Source: Solea solea (lineage: Eukaryota > Chordata > Actinopteri > Pleuronectiformes > Soleidae). Taken from it: 64,000 nt of DNA. The translations under genes were made by a program, and so were the position numbers. The stretch is from contig NC_081142.1 of NCBI RefSeq assembly GCF_958295425.1, forward strand, positions 26,430,482-26,494,481, read 5' to 3'. This document shows positions 22,729 to 34,275 of this stretch, one piece after another (the stretch's first letter is position 1; every line of letters starts with the position of its first letter). The notes under the pieces are model-generated. The model had not been told where the DNA came from and searched no databases. It worked only from the letters and a program-made list of their open reading frames with translations.

Positions 22729-23621
22729 CGGGGTCACACAAGAGCGCCAAGGGTCACAGAAGAGCCTCCGTACATATGTGTGTGTGTTGACTTTCTCTGC
22801 AGAGAACAACAGAGGACGTTCATTGTCATTCATGTGTTCATCTGTGTCTCATTCACTCCACTTTTAATTGAGAGATTTAATTTGACCAAATTTAAAAAAT
22901 GGAACTTTCATTTCTTCCACAAATCAGCAGCATGTCTGTGTCGTAGTGTGGATTAACCATTAACTAACATAGTAACTATGTTACGAGTTAAAGATGTCCA
23001 CGTATAAGACAAATATGTGACATCATCGTCACCAACGTTAGTGTTTCTATTGTCGACGTTAAGTTTGACGCTCGTCTACAAAATAATATTGAATATATGG
23101 AAAAACAATAAGAACATTGTTGTCATTGTTGAATAACTGTTGACATTTTGACACCGATAGTCTTTTCCTCATGTCCATGTTGACTGCAGACGGGCAGTTG
23201 ACGCTGTGATTGTTAGTGACCGCACTGTCGTCTCCACAAATGTAAAATAAACATTTAATCAAAAGGAAAAGCGCACAAACAGACGTTGCCACACAGTGTC
23301 GTGTATTTGCGGCGCGGCGATGACGTCCGTGCTCTAAACAGAAACACCTGTCATGTGTCTTCTTCTTCTTCTTGTGATTGGAGCGATGTTTGCTAACATG
23401 AGTGTAAAAATGTTTCCCGCTGCCTCTGCTGTGAGCGTCTAATGTCGCCCTCGCATGCAAACACACACGGGATTTGTCCACAGATAAAAGACAAATCAAA
23501 CACATGTGTCCTCTCGTCTGGACCCACAGACGCTCGCTGTCCCTGAGGACAGCGTGTCCTCACAGAGAAGATGATCTCTGACACACGAGATAACACTGAC
23601 TGTTTCAGTCAGTGAGACTTT

Positions 23622-23625
23622 CTGC

Positions 23626-23666
<41 letters not shown>

Positions 23667-23673
23667 ATGATGA
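23622..23673. repeat. Compound (GCT)n(GAT)n microsatellite
   Basis: About nine GCT units pass directly into about eight GAT units. Confidence 0.9.
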
Positions 23674-23913
23674 ACTGAAACACTTTCAGCAGTGCCGTCT
23701 CTAAATGCACCACACTCCTCTGATCAACACATTTGCTTTGCATGTTTTCAGGAGTTTTAAGTCTTTTTAACTTTGATCTACAGTTGGACATTGTTGGCTT
23801 TGACGTCGCACTCATGACTCTTCAGTGACGACTCTCTCTGACCAATCAGAGGCTGGAAGTCTGATGACATCACATTTTAGTATCAGCAGTATAAATTACT
23901 AACAATAATAATG

Positions 23914-23946
<33 letters not shown>

Positions 23947-24249
23947 TGTTAGAAAGTGTTGGAGGTTTTGTCCACAAACACAAACTGATTCAGTTTTAAT
24001 GATTTCTTGGTTTTATAGTAATAAATAGATAAATAAATAGATTAATAGTAATCGATGAATCGTTGCAGCTCTAAAAAATAATTAATGGACAGAAAACAAC
24101 AGGTAACTATTTGTGTCTTTTATTGTGAAACATTTGCAGCATGGCTGCATGCAAGGCTTTTATACTGAAGGTTCCAGGCTTCACAGCTGACTACAGAACT
24201 ATGTGTTTGTCACAGCTGCTGAGATGAAATGACAAGAATAAAAGAATGC

Positions 24250-24251
<2 letters not shown>

Positions 24252-24303
<52 letters not shown>
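24252..24303. repeat. (GT)n microsatellite
   Basis: About 25 GT units, one of the longest pure runs in the window. Confidence 0.95.
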
Positions 24304-24304
<1 letters not shown>

Positions 24305-24385
24305 GTGCTGTCACACACATGCAGCGTGAACTCCTGGTGCAGCATCAAGAACTAATATGTCTGCAACATGGTGTTTGTGCTGATG

Positions 24386-24544
24386 CCTGTCTCTCTCTCT
24401 CTCTCTCTCTGCCTGTCTGTCTGTCAGTCTGCCTGTCTCTCTCTCTGCCTGTCTGTCTGTCAGTCTGCCCGTCTCTCTCTCTCTCTGTCTGTCTGTCTGT
24501 CAGTCTGCCTGTCTCTCTCTCTCGGCCTGTCTGTCTGTCAGTCA
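24386..24544 (+). repeat. CT/CTGT compound minisatellite
   Basis: A block consisting of CTCTCTCTCT, GCCTGTCTGTCTGTCAGT and CTGCC is repeated about three times with small length changes, so microsatellite units are organised into a longer tandem unit. Confidence 0.9.
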
Positions 24545-25080
24545 GAGTAGTTGGATTTTTGAGGCCGTTCTGTGAAACACGATGATCACATGAACATGAA
24601 CATGTGCTGAAGAAGATCAGAGCCGAGCGACAGGTGACCACACACACACATGTTCCCAGTGTGTGTGTGTGCGTGTTGAAGAGGAGGATCATGGGAAGTT
24701 TGATGGTGTTGGTTTTCCAGTGCTTTCTCTTTCCCAGGCTTCACTAAAGCTTGTGATTATTGTCATTATCTCCATCTTTACTCTGGGTTTGAATGTGACT
24801 CACATGAATCACATGACTCACATGAATCAAACGAGACGACATGAAGTTGTTATTTTTAACTCCGTCCTCCGTGTGCTTGAGGTTTTTTCTTGGTACATTT
24901 TTCTGACTCTGAGGCTGAAAGTTATCACTAATTATAATCTCTGTGATTTATAATCTGTGAGAGTGAGAGGGATTATTACTGCATGCACCGCCTTATTAAA
25001 GGGACAGTTCACCCACTGAATGAAAACGCTTTCTTTATCTCATGATGGATGGACAGACAAACACACAGACAGACGGACAG

Positions 25081-25984
25081 ATGGGTCCTTTCTCAATACT
25101 CAAGTACGCAAGGATATACTTGTGTACTTGAGAAGTACGTCTGCCAAGTACAGAGTACACAAGTATGATTCTTCAGTTGGAACAGCAGCTACTTCCTTGT
25201 TCTACTGTTTGAATGCCGGCTGGCGCCAAGTGCTTAAGCCTCATTAGCGCCACCTACAGTGTTGATAAATGAACATATGAAATACTTTTAATAAATGCAT
25301 ATATATATAGTTATTATTTTCACATTTTCAATATTTAACTTCATTTATTCATTTATTTTTATACAGTACCATGTGGAATATATATATATATATATGTTTA
25401 TAGTATATATATATATTTATGTACATATTATATTTAAATGCTGATACATTGACCGTGTGACTTTAATATAAATCTAAAATTCAAAGTTAAGATAAATAAA
25501 ACATTAATAATATACAAACTGTCAGGTCAACAAAATAATACGTCAACAACAAATCTATGGATCACACCAAGCATCTAATGACAGATCAGGACCACAGAGG
25601 CGGAGCTTATCCCCTCCGACAACGTCGCTGCCAAACTATACATACGTCAGATCTTAATACACAAACCACATGTTTAAAACTTTGTTCCGGGACACAGAAA
25701 AATATTTATTTCAGATGTATATTTGTATTTATCTGCTGCTATGTTCCGCCGAAATGCATTCTGGGATACATGGCTTTCCCAAGTAGGTTCAAGTCACCAC
25801 CCGATGCATACTTGGTAAAATGTGCGGAGCAAGAACACTTCCGGGTTTGAGAACCGTACTCGCTGTTCACGGACTTGAGAGCTGAAACAGAACTTGGACT
25901 GAGACTGATGATGTTTTCACAAGTATGGGAGTATGCGAAAGTACGCACAAGTACGCACAAGTATGGATATTGAGAAACGGCCAT
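25081..25984 (+). mobile_element. Non-autonomous TIR transposon, copy 1 (about 904 bp)
   Basis: The left end ATGGGTCCTTTCTCAATACT and the right end, read inverted, ATGGCCGTTTCTCAATATCC are terminal inverted repeats. Next to them are repeated AAGTACGCACAAGTAC-type subterminal words. The interior has no transposase. A second copy, inverted and lacking the end corresponding to this copy's right end, lies at 62960-63889 and shares the interior landmarks 'gaggcggagcttatc', 'atctatggatcacac' and 'cattctgggatacatgg'. The superfamily is not clear because I see no convincing target-site duplication. Confidence 0.8.
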
Positions 25985-28225
25985 AGTCTGTACCTGCTAC
26001 AGGGTGGGCGTGGCCCACTTTCCTGCCCCTCCCACCAGCACTGTGCACCTCAGTCGGGCACAGTGTGATTTGTCCTGATTTGTTTCCTGGTAAAAATCCT
26101 TTAACTTGCTGAACAGTAACAGAATGAGTTTGAACGTTTGACTTTAACTGAGTTGGCGTCTGTGTCGTTGGGTCCAGTCTGAACCTGAGGTTTCACACAG
26201 GAAGACTTCGTCATGTACGCGAGACAAGTCGTGTGCATATGGAAGCTGACGTTTGCAAACGACATGGTTCACGTCACTTGAACCCTAGTGTTCTGTGCAC
26301 AGACACACAAACACAGTTAAAGTAGAACCTGCCTTTAGTGTCCGTGCCTCTCACTACCATACTTCTTAAATAAACCCTTAACTTTCCCTTAACTTGTACA
26401 GAATCAGTCCTGTTTCCTTTAATGTCGTCACTCAGACTGAAGGATGAGCAAGTTAATGTGACGCTGTGTGTGTGTGTGTGTGCAGCATTAAGTAGCCTTA
26501 GTGAACATTCATGTCATTAGGCCTTGCAGCTCAGTGTGTGTGTGTGTGTGTGTGTGTGTGGCTCGTTCATCTCCTGACATCACCTTCATGTGTAGTGACT
26601 GTTTGACTCCGGCGGCGACAGCGTGAGCTCCCTCTTCCTTTAATGTCTCATAATTACATCACAGTAGTTTAACGACTGCACTGAATTCAAACTGAAGTGT
26701 TTCCAGCTCTCTCGTCTCCAAGAAACAGTTGAGAGTTTGACTGTGTGCAGCGTTTATTCTGTTGAAACAATTGTATTTATTTAAGTAACATTCTTTACCT
26801 TAGAGGAAAAAATGTACTCTATCTTAAAACTGCTACTGATACATTTTGGGATATTAGATTTATTCATTTTGGTAGTTGTTTACACAACATCAAACTTTAT
26901 TATGACATAAAAATAAATGTTTTTAAATGTAACTTTTTGAAATGCTAACTATGCTATTATTCCACATATAAGATGATAACATTTCCTCTGGTGCAATAAC
27001 AACCTCTGGTATTTGTCACTGATTCCCAACAGAGCATTATTATTTTTTGTGTAGCATCTTTTACTCCCTCTCAGCACCTTAAGCGCCAAAAATGTCCTGT
27101 TCATATTGACTGTTAATTAGAACTAATTAATATAACTAATTATAATTAATTAATTATAATTATTATAATATTGATTTTTCAGCCCAAATCATAAAAAATA
27201 GAATATTTTACCGTATTTACTTTGGCCATGTATATTACAACACTGCCGCCTACTGGATTACGAGAAATAATATATTCATTGTGATGCTGAATAATAAACA
27301 AGCTCAGAATAAAAGTATAATAACATGGAATGTGTCATTTTATGTTCTTATGAAACAGAGGTGTGAATAAATAGTGGATTCAATCGGTGCGTTTTATGTT
27401 CTAAAGTGAAGAATGTAACTTTTGTTTAAAACGTCACAAAAAATACCAAAGATTTACCAGATTTCAAGCCATAAACAACAACACAGTCACAATTATTACC
27501 AAAAAAAAGGACCCTTTGGTTACACAAGGATTAAAAGAAAAGCAAAAGGGAGTTCTTCAGAAATGGAATTGGCTTCATTTCACTTGTGGCATAAAAAATC
27601 AAGAGTTGCGTCCAAAAAAGTGGAAGAAATTCGCCCAGTGGAACATAATTGCCCACAGCCTTGAAAAGACGAGACAGTTTTAAGAGGCTGGAAAGTTTTA
27701 TATTATATTACGGCTCGTTTTATGACAACAAATGTATGTCATTCTGAGGGAGCAGCCTCCTGTGATGTGCTTTTTTATCCTCTAACCTCTGTATTCTAGT
27801 GTTTCTCCAGCGTAACATGGTCGTGAGTGCTTTGGAAGGGATTTCTCTCGGCGTTATGCAACCGTCTCCATGCTGAACAGGCGCTTTTTAAACGAGCACA
27901 TGTGACTTTAGAGTTGTAAAAGGATAAAAGGACAATGGCGGCGCAGAAGTGAAGCGTTTCTCTGAGTTATTCTCCTCGTTCTGTGCCCTAATAACGCTCA
28001 CTGATGAGTCCCAGTATGAGCTCACTCGCTGCACAGTTGGTGCTCATTGAGTGCAGTCAAAACACGAGGAAACCCGTCCAAAAAACAAGCTCATGCTCCC
28101 ACTCTGGCGAGATCACACATCACCACTCAGTTCAAAAAGGTCACAAGGTTTTCAGAGAAAAAAATAGGAAAAGGTCCATGCAGAGGAAGCTGTGACACCG
28201 GGGCAGAATATCAGGTAACACACAT
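25985..28225. other. Gene-free sequence
   Basis: No supported gene in about 2.2 kb. GT runs lie at about 26466-26482 and 26537-26560. AT-rich sequence with TAATTA words fills 27110-27180. Positions 27660-28000 are complex and repeat-free and might be conserved non-coding DNA, which is untested. Confidence 0.4.
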
Positions 28226-28229
28226 GTCA

Positions 28230-28249
28230 GTGTGTGTGTGTGTGTGTGT
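28230..28249. repeat. (GT)n microsatellite
   Basis: About ten GT units. Confidence 0.85.
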
Positions 28250-28559
28250 CAGGGTTTCATTACTTAAAGGGATAGTTTGTGGGGTTTTGAGTGAGATACT
28301 GGCAGCTTAATGCTGCGTTAAATCTTTGGATCCAACAAATCCCCTATTTGTCAAATGGAAACTGCTAAAATGTGATGCTGTGGTAGATTACCGCATTCTG
28401 CAAATCATGTATAAGAAAATTCTTCCAAACAACTTACAGAATTTTTTTGAAAAAGGGAACAGAGATTTTTAAAATCACAACACAGTAAACTAATTTACGC
28501 GTCATACAATCTGCAGTCTTACCATTAGATGTCACTAATCCTTACAAACTGGACTTTTA

Positions 28560-28633
28560 AGATATGTTTAACACTGTGTAAAGCACTCGCTCTCCCACTC
28601 CAAAGTCCATGCAGAAAACCAGTGATTTTAACA

Positions 28634-28672
<39 letters not shown>

Positions 28673-28885
28673 TGCCTCCATCACTAAGTTCAAATGTCTT
28701 ATTTTGTCACTTCAGTGTTTGAAATCCTTTGTTCAGATTGACCTCAGTGACACAAAGTGACCACACGAGGCAGCAGAGCACCAGCAGCTAAAATCAATGA
28801 TTTTCTCTGTGGACTTTGGTGTGGGAGTGTGAGTAGTTTACAAACTTCAGTTTCCTGTTGGAAAAGTTTAATCTTTTCCAAGAGT
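28560..28885 (-). repeat. Palindromic GT-cored repeat, copy B
   Basis: Both arms are present (AAGCACTCGCTCTCCCACTC at the left, TTTGGTGTGGGAGTGTGAGT at the right), with (CA)n at 28627-28668 and the core 'cctcagtgacacaaagtgac' in reverse orientation relative to copy A. It ends at 'ttcagtttcctgttgg' like copies A and F. Confidence 0.8.
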
Positions 28886-29300
28886 TTAATAAAAGTTTAA
28901 AGAAAATGTTTAATCCATCTTTAGAGGCTAAAGTCAGTTTTTCTTGCAGCCATGTTTTCACAATACTGGTTATGTGTCAGTTTGTCTTCCAAATGGGTTA
29001 GGGTAAGGTGTTTTTTCTTGGTGAGGACACGAAGTAACTGTTTTTGAAACCTTATATGTGGAGTATTGTTGTTTTTTTCCTTTACAGAAAAAGTCTTAAC
29101 TCCATAAAACAACATGAGAAATGTCTTTATTAGCCATAAATGTTTCTTTTATCTCTGTGATGACAAATCGCTTTGTTAGCTGTGACAGCGAGCGGCTGAA
29201 CTGGACACTTTAATGCTATGGAATTAAATGCCAGCAGCTGCGCGGCTAATCCAGGGATGTACCATTTGGCTTTAATTACAGAAATGTCATGAAGGAACCA
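28886..29300. other. Gene-free sequence
   Basis: No supported gene or element boundary. Confidence 0.4.
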
Positions 29301-29460
29301 CAGAAACAGCAGCAGCAGCAGCAGCAGAAACAACAGCAGAAACAGCAGCAGAAACAGCAGAAACAGCAGCAGCAGCAGCAGAAGCAGAAGCAGCAGTAGA
29401 AACAACAGCAGAAACAGCAGCAGAAACAGCAGAAACAGCAGAAACAGCAGCAGCGGAGCA

Positions 29461-29509
<49 letters not shown>
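29301..29509. repeat. CAG/CAGAAA array followed by (AT)n
   Basis: About 160 bases of CAG mixed with CAGAAACAG units are followed at 29463-29509 by about 23 AT units. Open frames across it are poly-Leu/Phe or poly-Cys and reflect the repeat only. Confidence 0.92.
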
Positions 29510-29512
<3 letters not shown>

Positions 29513-29568
29513 CATGCTTCACTTAAAACATCTTAAAGAAAGGATATCACATATTTTTCCATCAATCA

Positions 29569-29985
29569 GGTGAAGACATGAAGGTCACAGATGAAGACGT
29601 GAAGGTCACAGGAGAAGATGCGAAGGTCAAAGGTGAAGACCCGAAGGTCACAGGTGAAGACCCGAAGGTCACAGGTGAAGACGCGAAGGTCACAGGTGAA
29701 GACGCGAAGGTCAAAGGTGAAGACTTGAAGGTCACTGATAAAGACGTGAAGATCAAAGGTGAAGACGCGAAGGTCACAGGTGAAGACGCGAAGGTCAAAG
29801 GTGAAGACTTGAAGGTCACTGATGAAGACGTGAAGATCAAAGGTGAAGACGCGAAGGTCACAGGTGAAGACGCGAAGGTCACAGATGAAGACGTGAAGGT
29901 CACAGATGAAGACGTGAAGGTCAAAGGTGAAGATGTGAAGGTCACAGGTGAAGACGTGAAGGTCACAGGTAAAGACGTGACGTTA
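29569..29985 (+). repeat. 21-bp minisatellite, open on both strands
   Basis: About twenty units of GAAGACGCGAAGGTCACAGGT with substitutions. Since 21 is a multiple of three, the plus strand gives a seven-residue repeat (Val-Lys-Val-Thr-Gly-Glu-Asp) for about 140 residues and the minus strand a Ser/Pro/Val/Thr/Phe repeat. A start codon precedes the plus frame at 29578 and it stops at about 30036. I see no splice or promoter evidence, so a minisatellite is the better reading than a gene. Confidence 0.9.
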
Positions 29986-30029
29986 GAAAAAGCACTCACC
30001 TGTGTCCCTCCTCCCTCCACTGGCCTTAG

Positions 30030-30298
30030 CTCTTAACAGTTTGACACCATCTTACCTCTCTGAACATCTTCTTGTTTAAGTCTTTCGTTGTGTTTTACAT
30101 TTCGTTGTGTCTTATTTAAGTGTTTAAGCCCTTCGTTGTTTTTGTTATTTTATTGTGTGCCTTTAAGCCGGGAGTCACTGCAAAATTTCGTTACGTCCTC
30201 ATAATGACAATAAAAATTCTTGATTCTTGATTCTTGACTCTTGATTCTTGATTCTTGATTCTTGATTCTTGATTCTGGATTCTTGATTCTTGATTCTT
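30030..30298 (+). mobile_element. LINE-type 3' tail with (TTGATTC)n
   Basis: A T-rich region leads to 'aaaatttcgttacgtcctca', 'taatgacaataaaaattc' and then about 80 bases of TTGATTC-type heptamers. A terminal AATAAA followed by a short tandem repeat is the usual 3' end of L2/CR1-like LINEs and of SINEs that share their tails. The coding part is absent, so this is a 5'-truncated remnant. Confidence 0.6.
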
Positions 30299-31354
30299 CA
30301 CGCTCCATCCTGAGCGCTGAAGTCTAGGACGTATGGGTTCAGTACTTCCACAGTCACTGAACTGAAATACCACTGAAGATCAAATGGAATCTTGACCTTA
30401 ACATCAAACATCACATTGACTCTGGGATGTTTTCACTCTGACTTCTTCACATTTTCAGTCTATTTTCTCACATCATGACGTTTAAAGAGGAGAAAGTGTG
30501 TTTGAGCTTCACAGGAACATTAAACAGATGCTGTAAAAGAACCGATAATAACGTGACACGGCCTCACCAGTGATGTCCCACTTTCATTTCTGCTGCTTCT
30601 TTCTGCACCAGCGTGTTCATCTCAGCGGCTCGTGGTCGCACACTGGAACTAATTAATGAGCCGCTCCTCCGTTTATGTTAAGCAATGTTTGAGAGTGGAG
30701 AAGGACAGGAAGTTAATTACATGCTGCTGGAAACAAGAATAGCGTCTGTGCGGTGGAGTGAGCGCGGAGCGTGTCTCTGTGAGGCTGGAGTTCACAGTGA
30801 CACTGAGTGGAGATTAAAGCTCATTGTCGTTGTTTCCTCTCGACAGAATGAGCCCAAGCTCTGACACTCGATATATCCACTGTGTTTTAGCTGAATTCAA
30901 AGACTGGGGATTCTCGGCTTTGACAAAACTTAAACCTGGAATGTGGCGTTTTTGATCAGAGGTCTCAAACATGTGGCTCGTGTGCCACATGTAGCCCGGC
31001 ACTTAATATATGAGTTATTTCTGTATGTTTTCTTTCTGTAACAGATGTTGTGCATCATAAATGCAATGGAATTTTATTGTAAATGATATATCAGTCTTTA
31101 TTTTTAACACATTTTGCGAAATATTGTGAAATATTGTCACAAATATTGCAAAATTTTCAAAGAGATTTGACTTTTTTTCACTCGACTGACCCCTAATGAC
31201 CCAACTAGATGCTCCTGACCCCGTGTTATTTGAGTTTGAGATCCATGGACTTGACTGTGTGTTCTTAAAGTGATGGTGAGGTCCTTGTTTGAAGTGCAGT
31301 TGTATAAATTTTTTTTATTTTAGCCACTTAACAAAGGTGTCACTAATAAAATCA
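30299..31354. other. Gene-free sequence
   Basis: No supported gene. The part at 30560-30800 is complex and repeat-free with an AATTAATGAGC word and might be conserved non-coding DNA, which is untested. Confidence 0.4.
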
Positions 31355-31690
31355 GTCTATGATCTCTTTAAGAACATGCTCCCACTCTCCCACACCACAG
31401 AGAAATTCCGTGATTTTAGCTGCAGGGACACAGCAGCTGCTGTTCCTCTGCTGCCTCGTGTGGTCACTTTGTGTCCCTGAGGTCAATCTGAACGTTGGAT
31501 TCAAACACTGAAGTGACAAAAACATTTGAACTTAGTGATGGAGTCAGCAGTGGATCAACAACTCCTGTGTGTGTGACGTTAAAATCACTGGTTTTCCCAG
31601 GTTTTCTTTGGTGTGGGAGAGTGAGTAGTTTATAAAAGTCTGTCTCACACTGAGATAAAGAACATGTGACGTAGACATCGTAGACTTAAG
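31355..31690 (+). repeat. Palindromic GT-cored repeat, copy C
   Basis: Arms 'ctcccactctcccacacc' and 'ggtgtgggagagtgagtagt' flank 'cctcgtgtggtcactttgtg', 'caaacactgaagtgacaaaa' and 'gaacttagtgatggag'. The central GT run is nearly lost here (GTGTGTGTG only), so the microsatellite is not essential to the family. Confidence 0.8.
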
Positions 31691-32022
31691 TTTACGCAGA
31701 TTTTTTTAGCCCAGCCTAAAATCTGTTTTTCACGCGTTCAGGTTTCAATGAAACATAAACTCAAAATTCTAACAGCAGCTTAACTCACTTGTGATTTCAG
31801 AATAAAAGTCTGTTTATTGTCACAGGAAGTCGTCTCTGTACCATCACTAAGGTCAGAAACGATATGTGATTTATGATATTTAAAAAAAAAACATTTGAAC
31901 TCAACATTTTTCAACCTTTCATGAAGAAGTGCGTCTGGACTGAGTCTGAGAGTTTAATCCTCACATGGAAACATTTTTTTGTAACTTTAAACCAGTGAAT
32001 CAATGAGAAACACACTCAGGCC

Positions 32023-32076
<54 letters not shown>

Positions 32077-33615
32077 TTAAAAATGTTTACATGGGTGATA
32101 TAGTGTATAGTAAAATGCTACGCCATTACTATGTTTTATGTTTGGCAATGAAAACCTTGACCGGTTCATGGTGAATTTACTCAGTTTATACAGAGGAGGA
32201 GGAGGAGGAGGAGGAGGAGGAATGTGGAAAACTCCACTCGGTCACATAGTCGTGGTCGTCCAGTGAGTTTTAAGCAGTGGGTTATTTATGACGGTGGATT
32301 CCCGGGGTTTCAGCGCTCGCCACGACCTTCAGCTGCAGACTCAGACCAGAGGAGGGAAGCACTGACGACAGCTTGCTTTTGGTGTAAATGAGGCCACGAC
32401 TTGGGCGTTTAAGCACAGAAAACAAAAAAGGAAAAGTTTGTAAGAAAAGATGTCTGTGTTTTAGCTCCTCCTCCTCGTCCTCCTCCTCCTCCTCCTCCTC
32501 CTCGTCCTCCTCCTGCCAAAGCCACAGCTCTTACAGAGGAAACCGTGAGCAGCTGTGACGCAGCCGCCTGCACTTGACACTCGCCGTGTTTCCATGAACA
32601 CTTGTGGTGAGTTCAGTCATCAGTGAAACAGTCAGAGCTCAAAAACACCACGTATAAAAATAATCCTATAGTATTTTATGAGTTAAAAAGACATATATAA
32701 ATAATGAAGACATGAACAGGACCTTTAAGTTTTAGTAAAAGTAAGATTAACATTAAAAATATTGATATTATATTAATGACTTTGAATCTCATATTTAAAA
32801 AAGTCTTCTCAGAGTTTTTGTGTCATTGTTCAACGTCTTTGTCTTTAAACACATTTTTGTCCTGAATCCTAAGAAACATCCAGCTGCAGGAGGAAGAGGA
32901 GGGAGAGGAGCATGAGGAAGAGGAAGAAGAAAAGGAGGAGGAAGAGGAAGAATAGGAGGAGGAGGAGGAAGAAGAGAAGGCTGTGAAATCATGGATCAAC
33001 CTGAAGCCTGGACTCAGACCGCGGTACTGTGTTCTTCTAAGAGGAGGAGGAGGAGGAGGAGGAGGAGGAGGAAGAAGAAGAGGAGGAGTGGATTGATGTG
33101 AATCATATGCAACAAATGTGCGATGTATGGCTCAGGTGTGGAGATGAGATGGATCAGCAGATTTATCAAGTCTTTTAATCTCATCTGACAACACAACTGT
33201 CTCTGCTGTGAATCACTGAGAGACACACACACACACATACACACACACACACACAGTCAGGATTGTGAAGATAGTATGGATTATACCGTCGTTAATCCCT
33301 CCGTGTTATTAAAGCAGTGACAGAAACTTTCCTCCTAACTCTCAGTGCTGTATGTCAGTACTTAACGGAGCCCGGGCTCCGGGGGCCGAGTCACTTCAGA
33401 GCTGGATTAACCGGGACGAGACGGGACGAGGCGGGACGTCGTTGGGATTTCTCTGCGAGGAAGTTCACGGCGGACGGAATTCAGCTCCCGTCTCTGTACA
33501 CAATTATCTCTGAGAGCTCAGGAAGATAATTGGAAGAGATGTGGGATAAATCCCAGCCTGAGGGGATTGTGCTAATTTTCCACTTTCAGCTGACCTAATA
33601 AAACATCCTGGAATC
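31691..33615. other. Gene-free sequence rich in purine/pyrimidine tracts
   Basis: No supported gene. Contents: (CT)n at 32021-32074, (GGA)n at 32193-32221, (TCC)n at 32465-32514, GGA/GAA tracts at 32888-32979 and 33040-33088, and (CA)n at about 33226-33257. The Pro/Leu and poly-Leu frames here are repeat by-products. Confidence 0.5.
32465..33088. repeat. Cluster of TCC and GGA trinucleotide tracts
   Basis: A TCC tract (32465-32514) and two GGA-rich tracts (32888-32979, 33040-33088) lie within 625 bases in opposite strand sense, so they could pair as inverted repeats or form triplexes. Confidence 0.85.
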
Positions 33616-33620
33616 ATAGG

Positions 33621-34233
33621 GACACAGAGACACACAGAGACACACAGAGACACAGAGAGACACAGAGAGACAGAGACAGACAGAGAGAGACAGAGACACA
33701 GAGACAGACAGAGAGACAGACAAAGACACAGAGACAGATAGAAACACAGAGACACAGAGACACAGACAGAGGCAGAGAGACACAGAGACAGACAGAGAGA
33801 GACACAGACACAGAGGCACAGACAGAGACAGACAGAGAGACAGACACAGACAGAGACACAGACAGAGAGACAGACAGAGAGAGACAGAGACGCAGAGACA
33901 GAGAGACAGAGAGAGACACAAACAGAAACACAGAGACAGAGAGACACAGACAGAGGCAGAGAGACACAGGGAGACAGAGAGACACAGATACAGAGAGACA
34001 CACAGACACAGAGAGACACAGACACACAGAGACAGAGAGACAGAGACAGGCACAGAGAGAGACACAGACAGACAGAGACAGAAACACAGAGACACAGAGA
34101 CACAGAGACAGACACAGAGACACAGACACAGGCACAGAGAGACAGAGACACAGGCACAGAGAGACAGAGACACAGACACAGAGAGACAGACACAGAGACA
34201 CAGGCACAGAGAGACACAGACAGACACAGAGAC
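33621..34233 (+). repeat. CAGAGA/CACAGA minisatellite
   Basis: About 610 bases composed of GACACAGAGA, GACAGACAGAGA and GGCACAGAGA words. All three minus-strand frames remain open for more than 200 codons with Ser/Val/Cys/Leu repeats. It ends exactly where the first ACTGCCAAATAGTGAGC unit begins. Confidence 0.95.
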
Positions 34234-34275
34234 AGACTGACTGCCAAATAGTGAGCTTTTCTATACACTGTAATA
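34234..34275 (+). repeat. ACTGCCAAATTATGAGC array, isolated unit
   Basis: One unit, 'actgccaaatagtgagcttt' with 'tctatacactg', matches the monomers at 35270-35367 and 40903-41188. Confidence 0.7.

Larger units (their letters stand above)
21491..24251. other. Gene-free sequence with scattered microsatellites
   Basis: No supported gene in about 2.8 kb. Contents: an inverted relative of 3930-4035 at about 21535-21610, TATA/TGTA repeats near 21975-22015, (GT)12 at 22141-22164, poly-G(16) at 22713-22728, (GCT)n then (GAT)n at 23622-23673, and (AAT)n at 23903-23943. The minus-strand frame at 23059-23505 shows no recognisable domain. Confidence 0.45.

Noticed and set aside
29130..29522. Poly-Leu/Phe protein with Tyr/Ile N-terminus
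   Set aside because: A CAG/CAGAAA array plus an AT microsatellite on the reverse strand.
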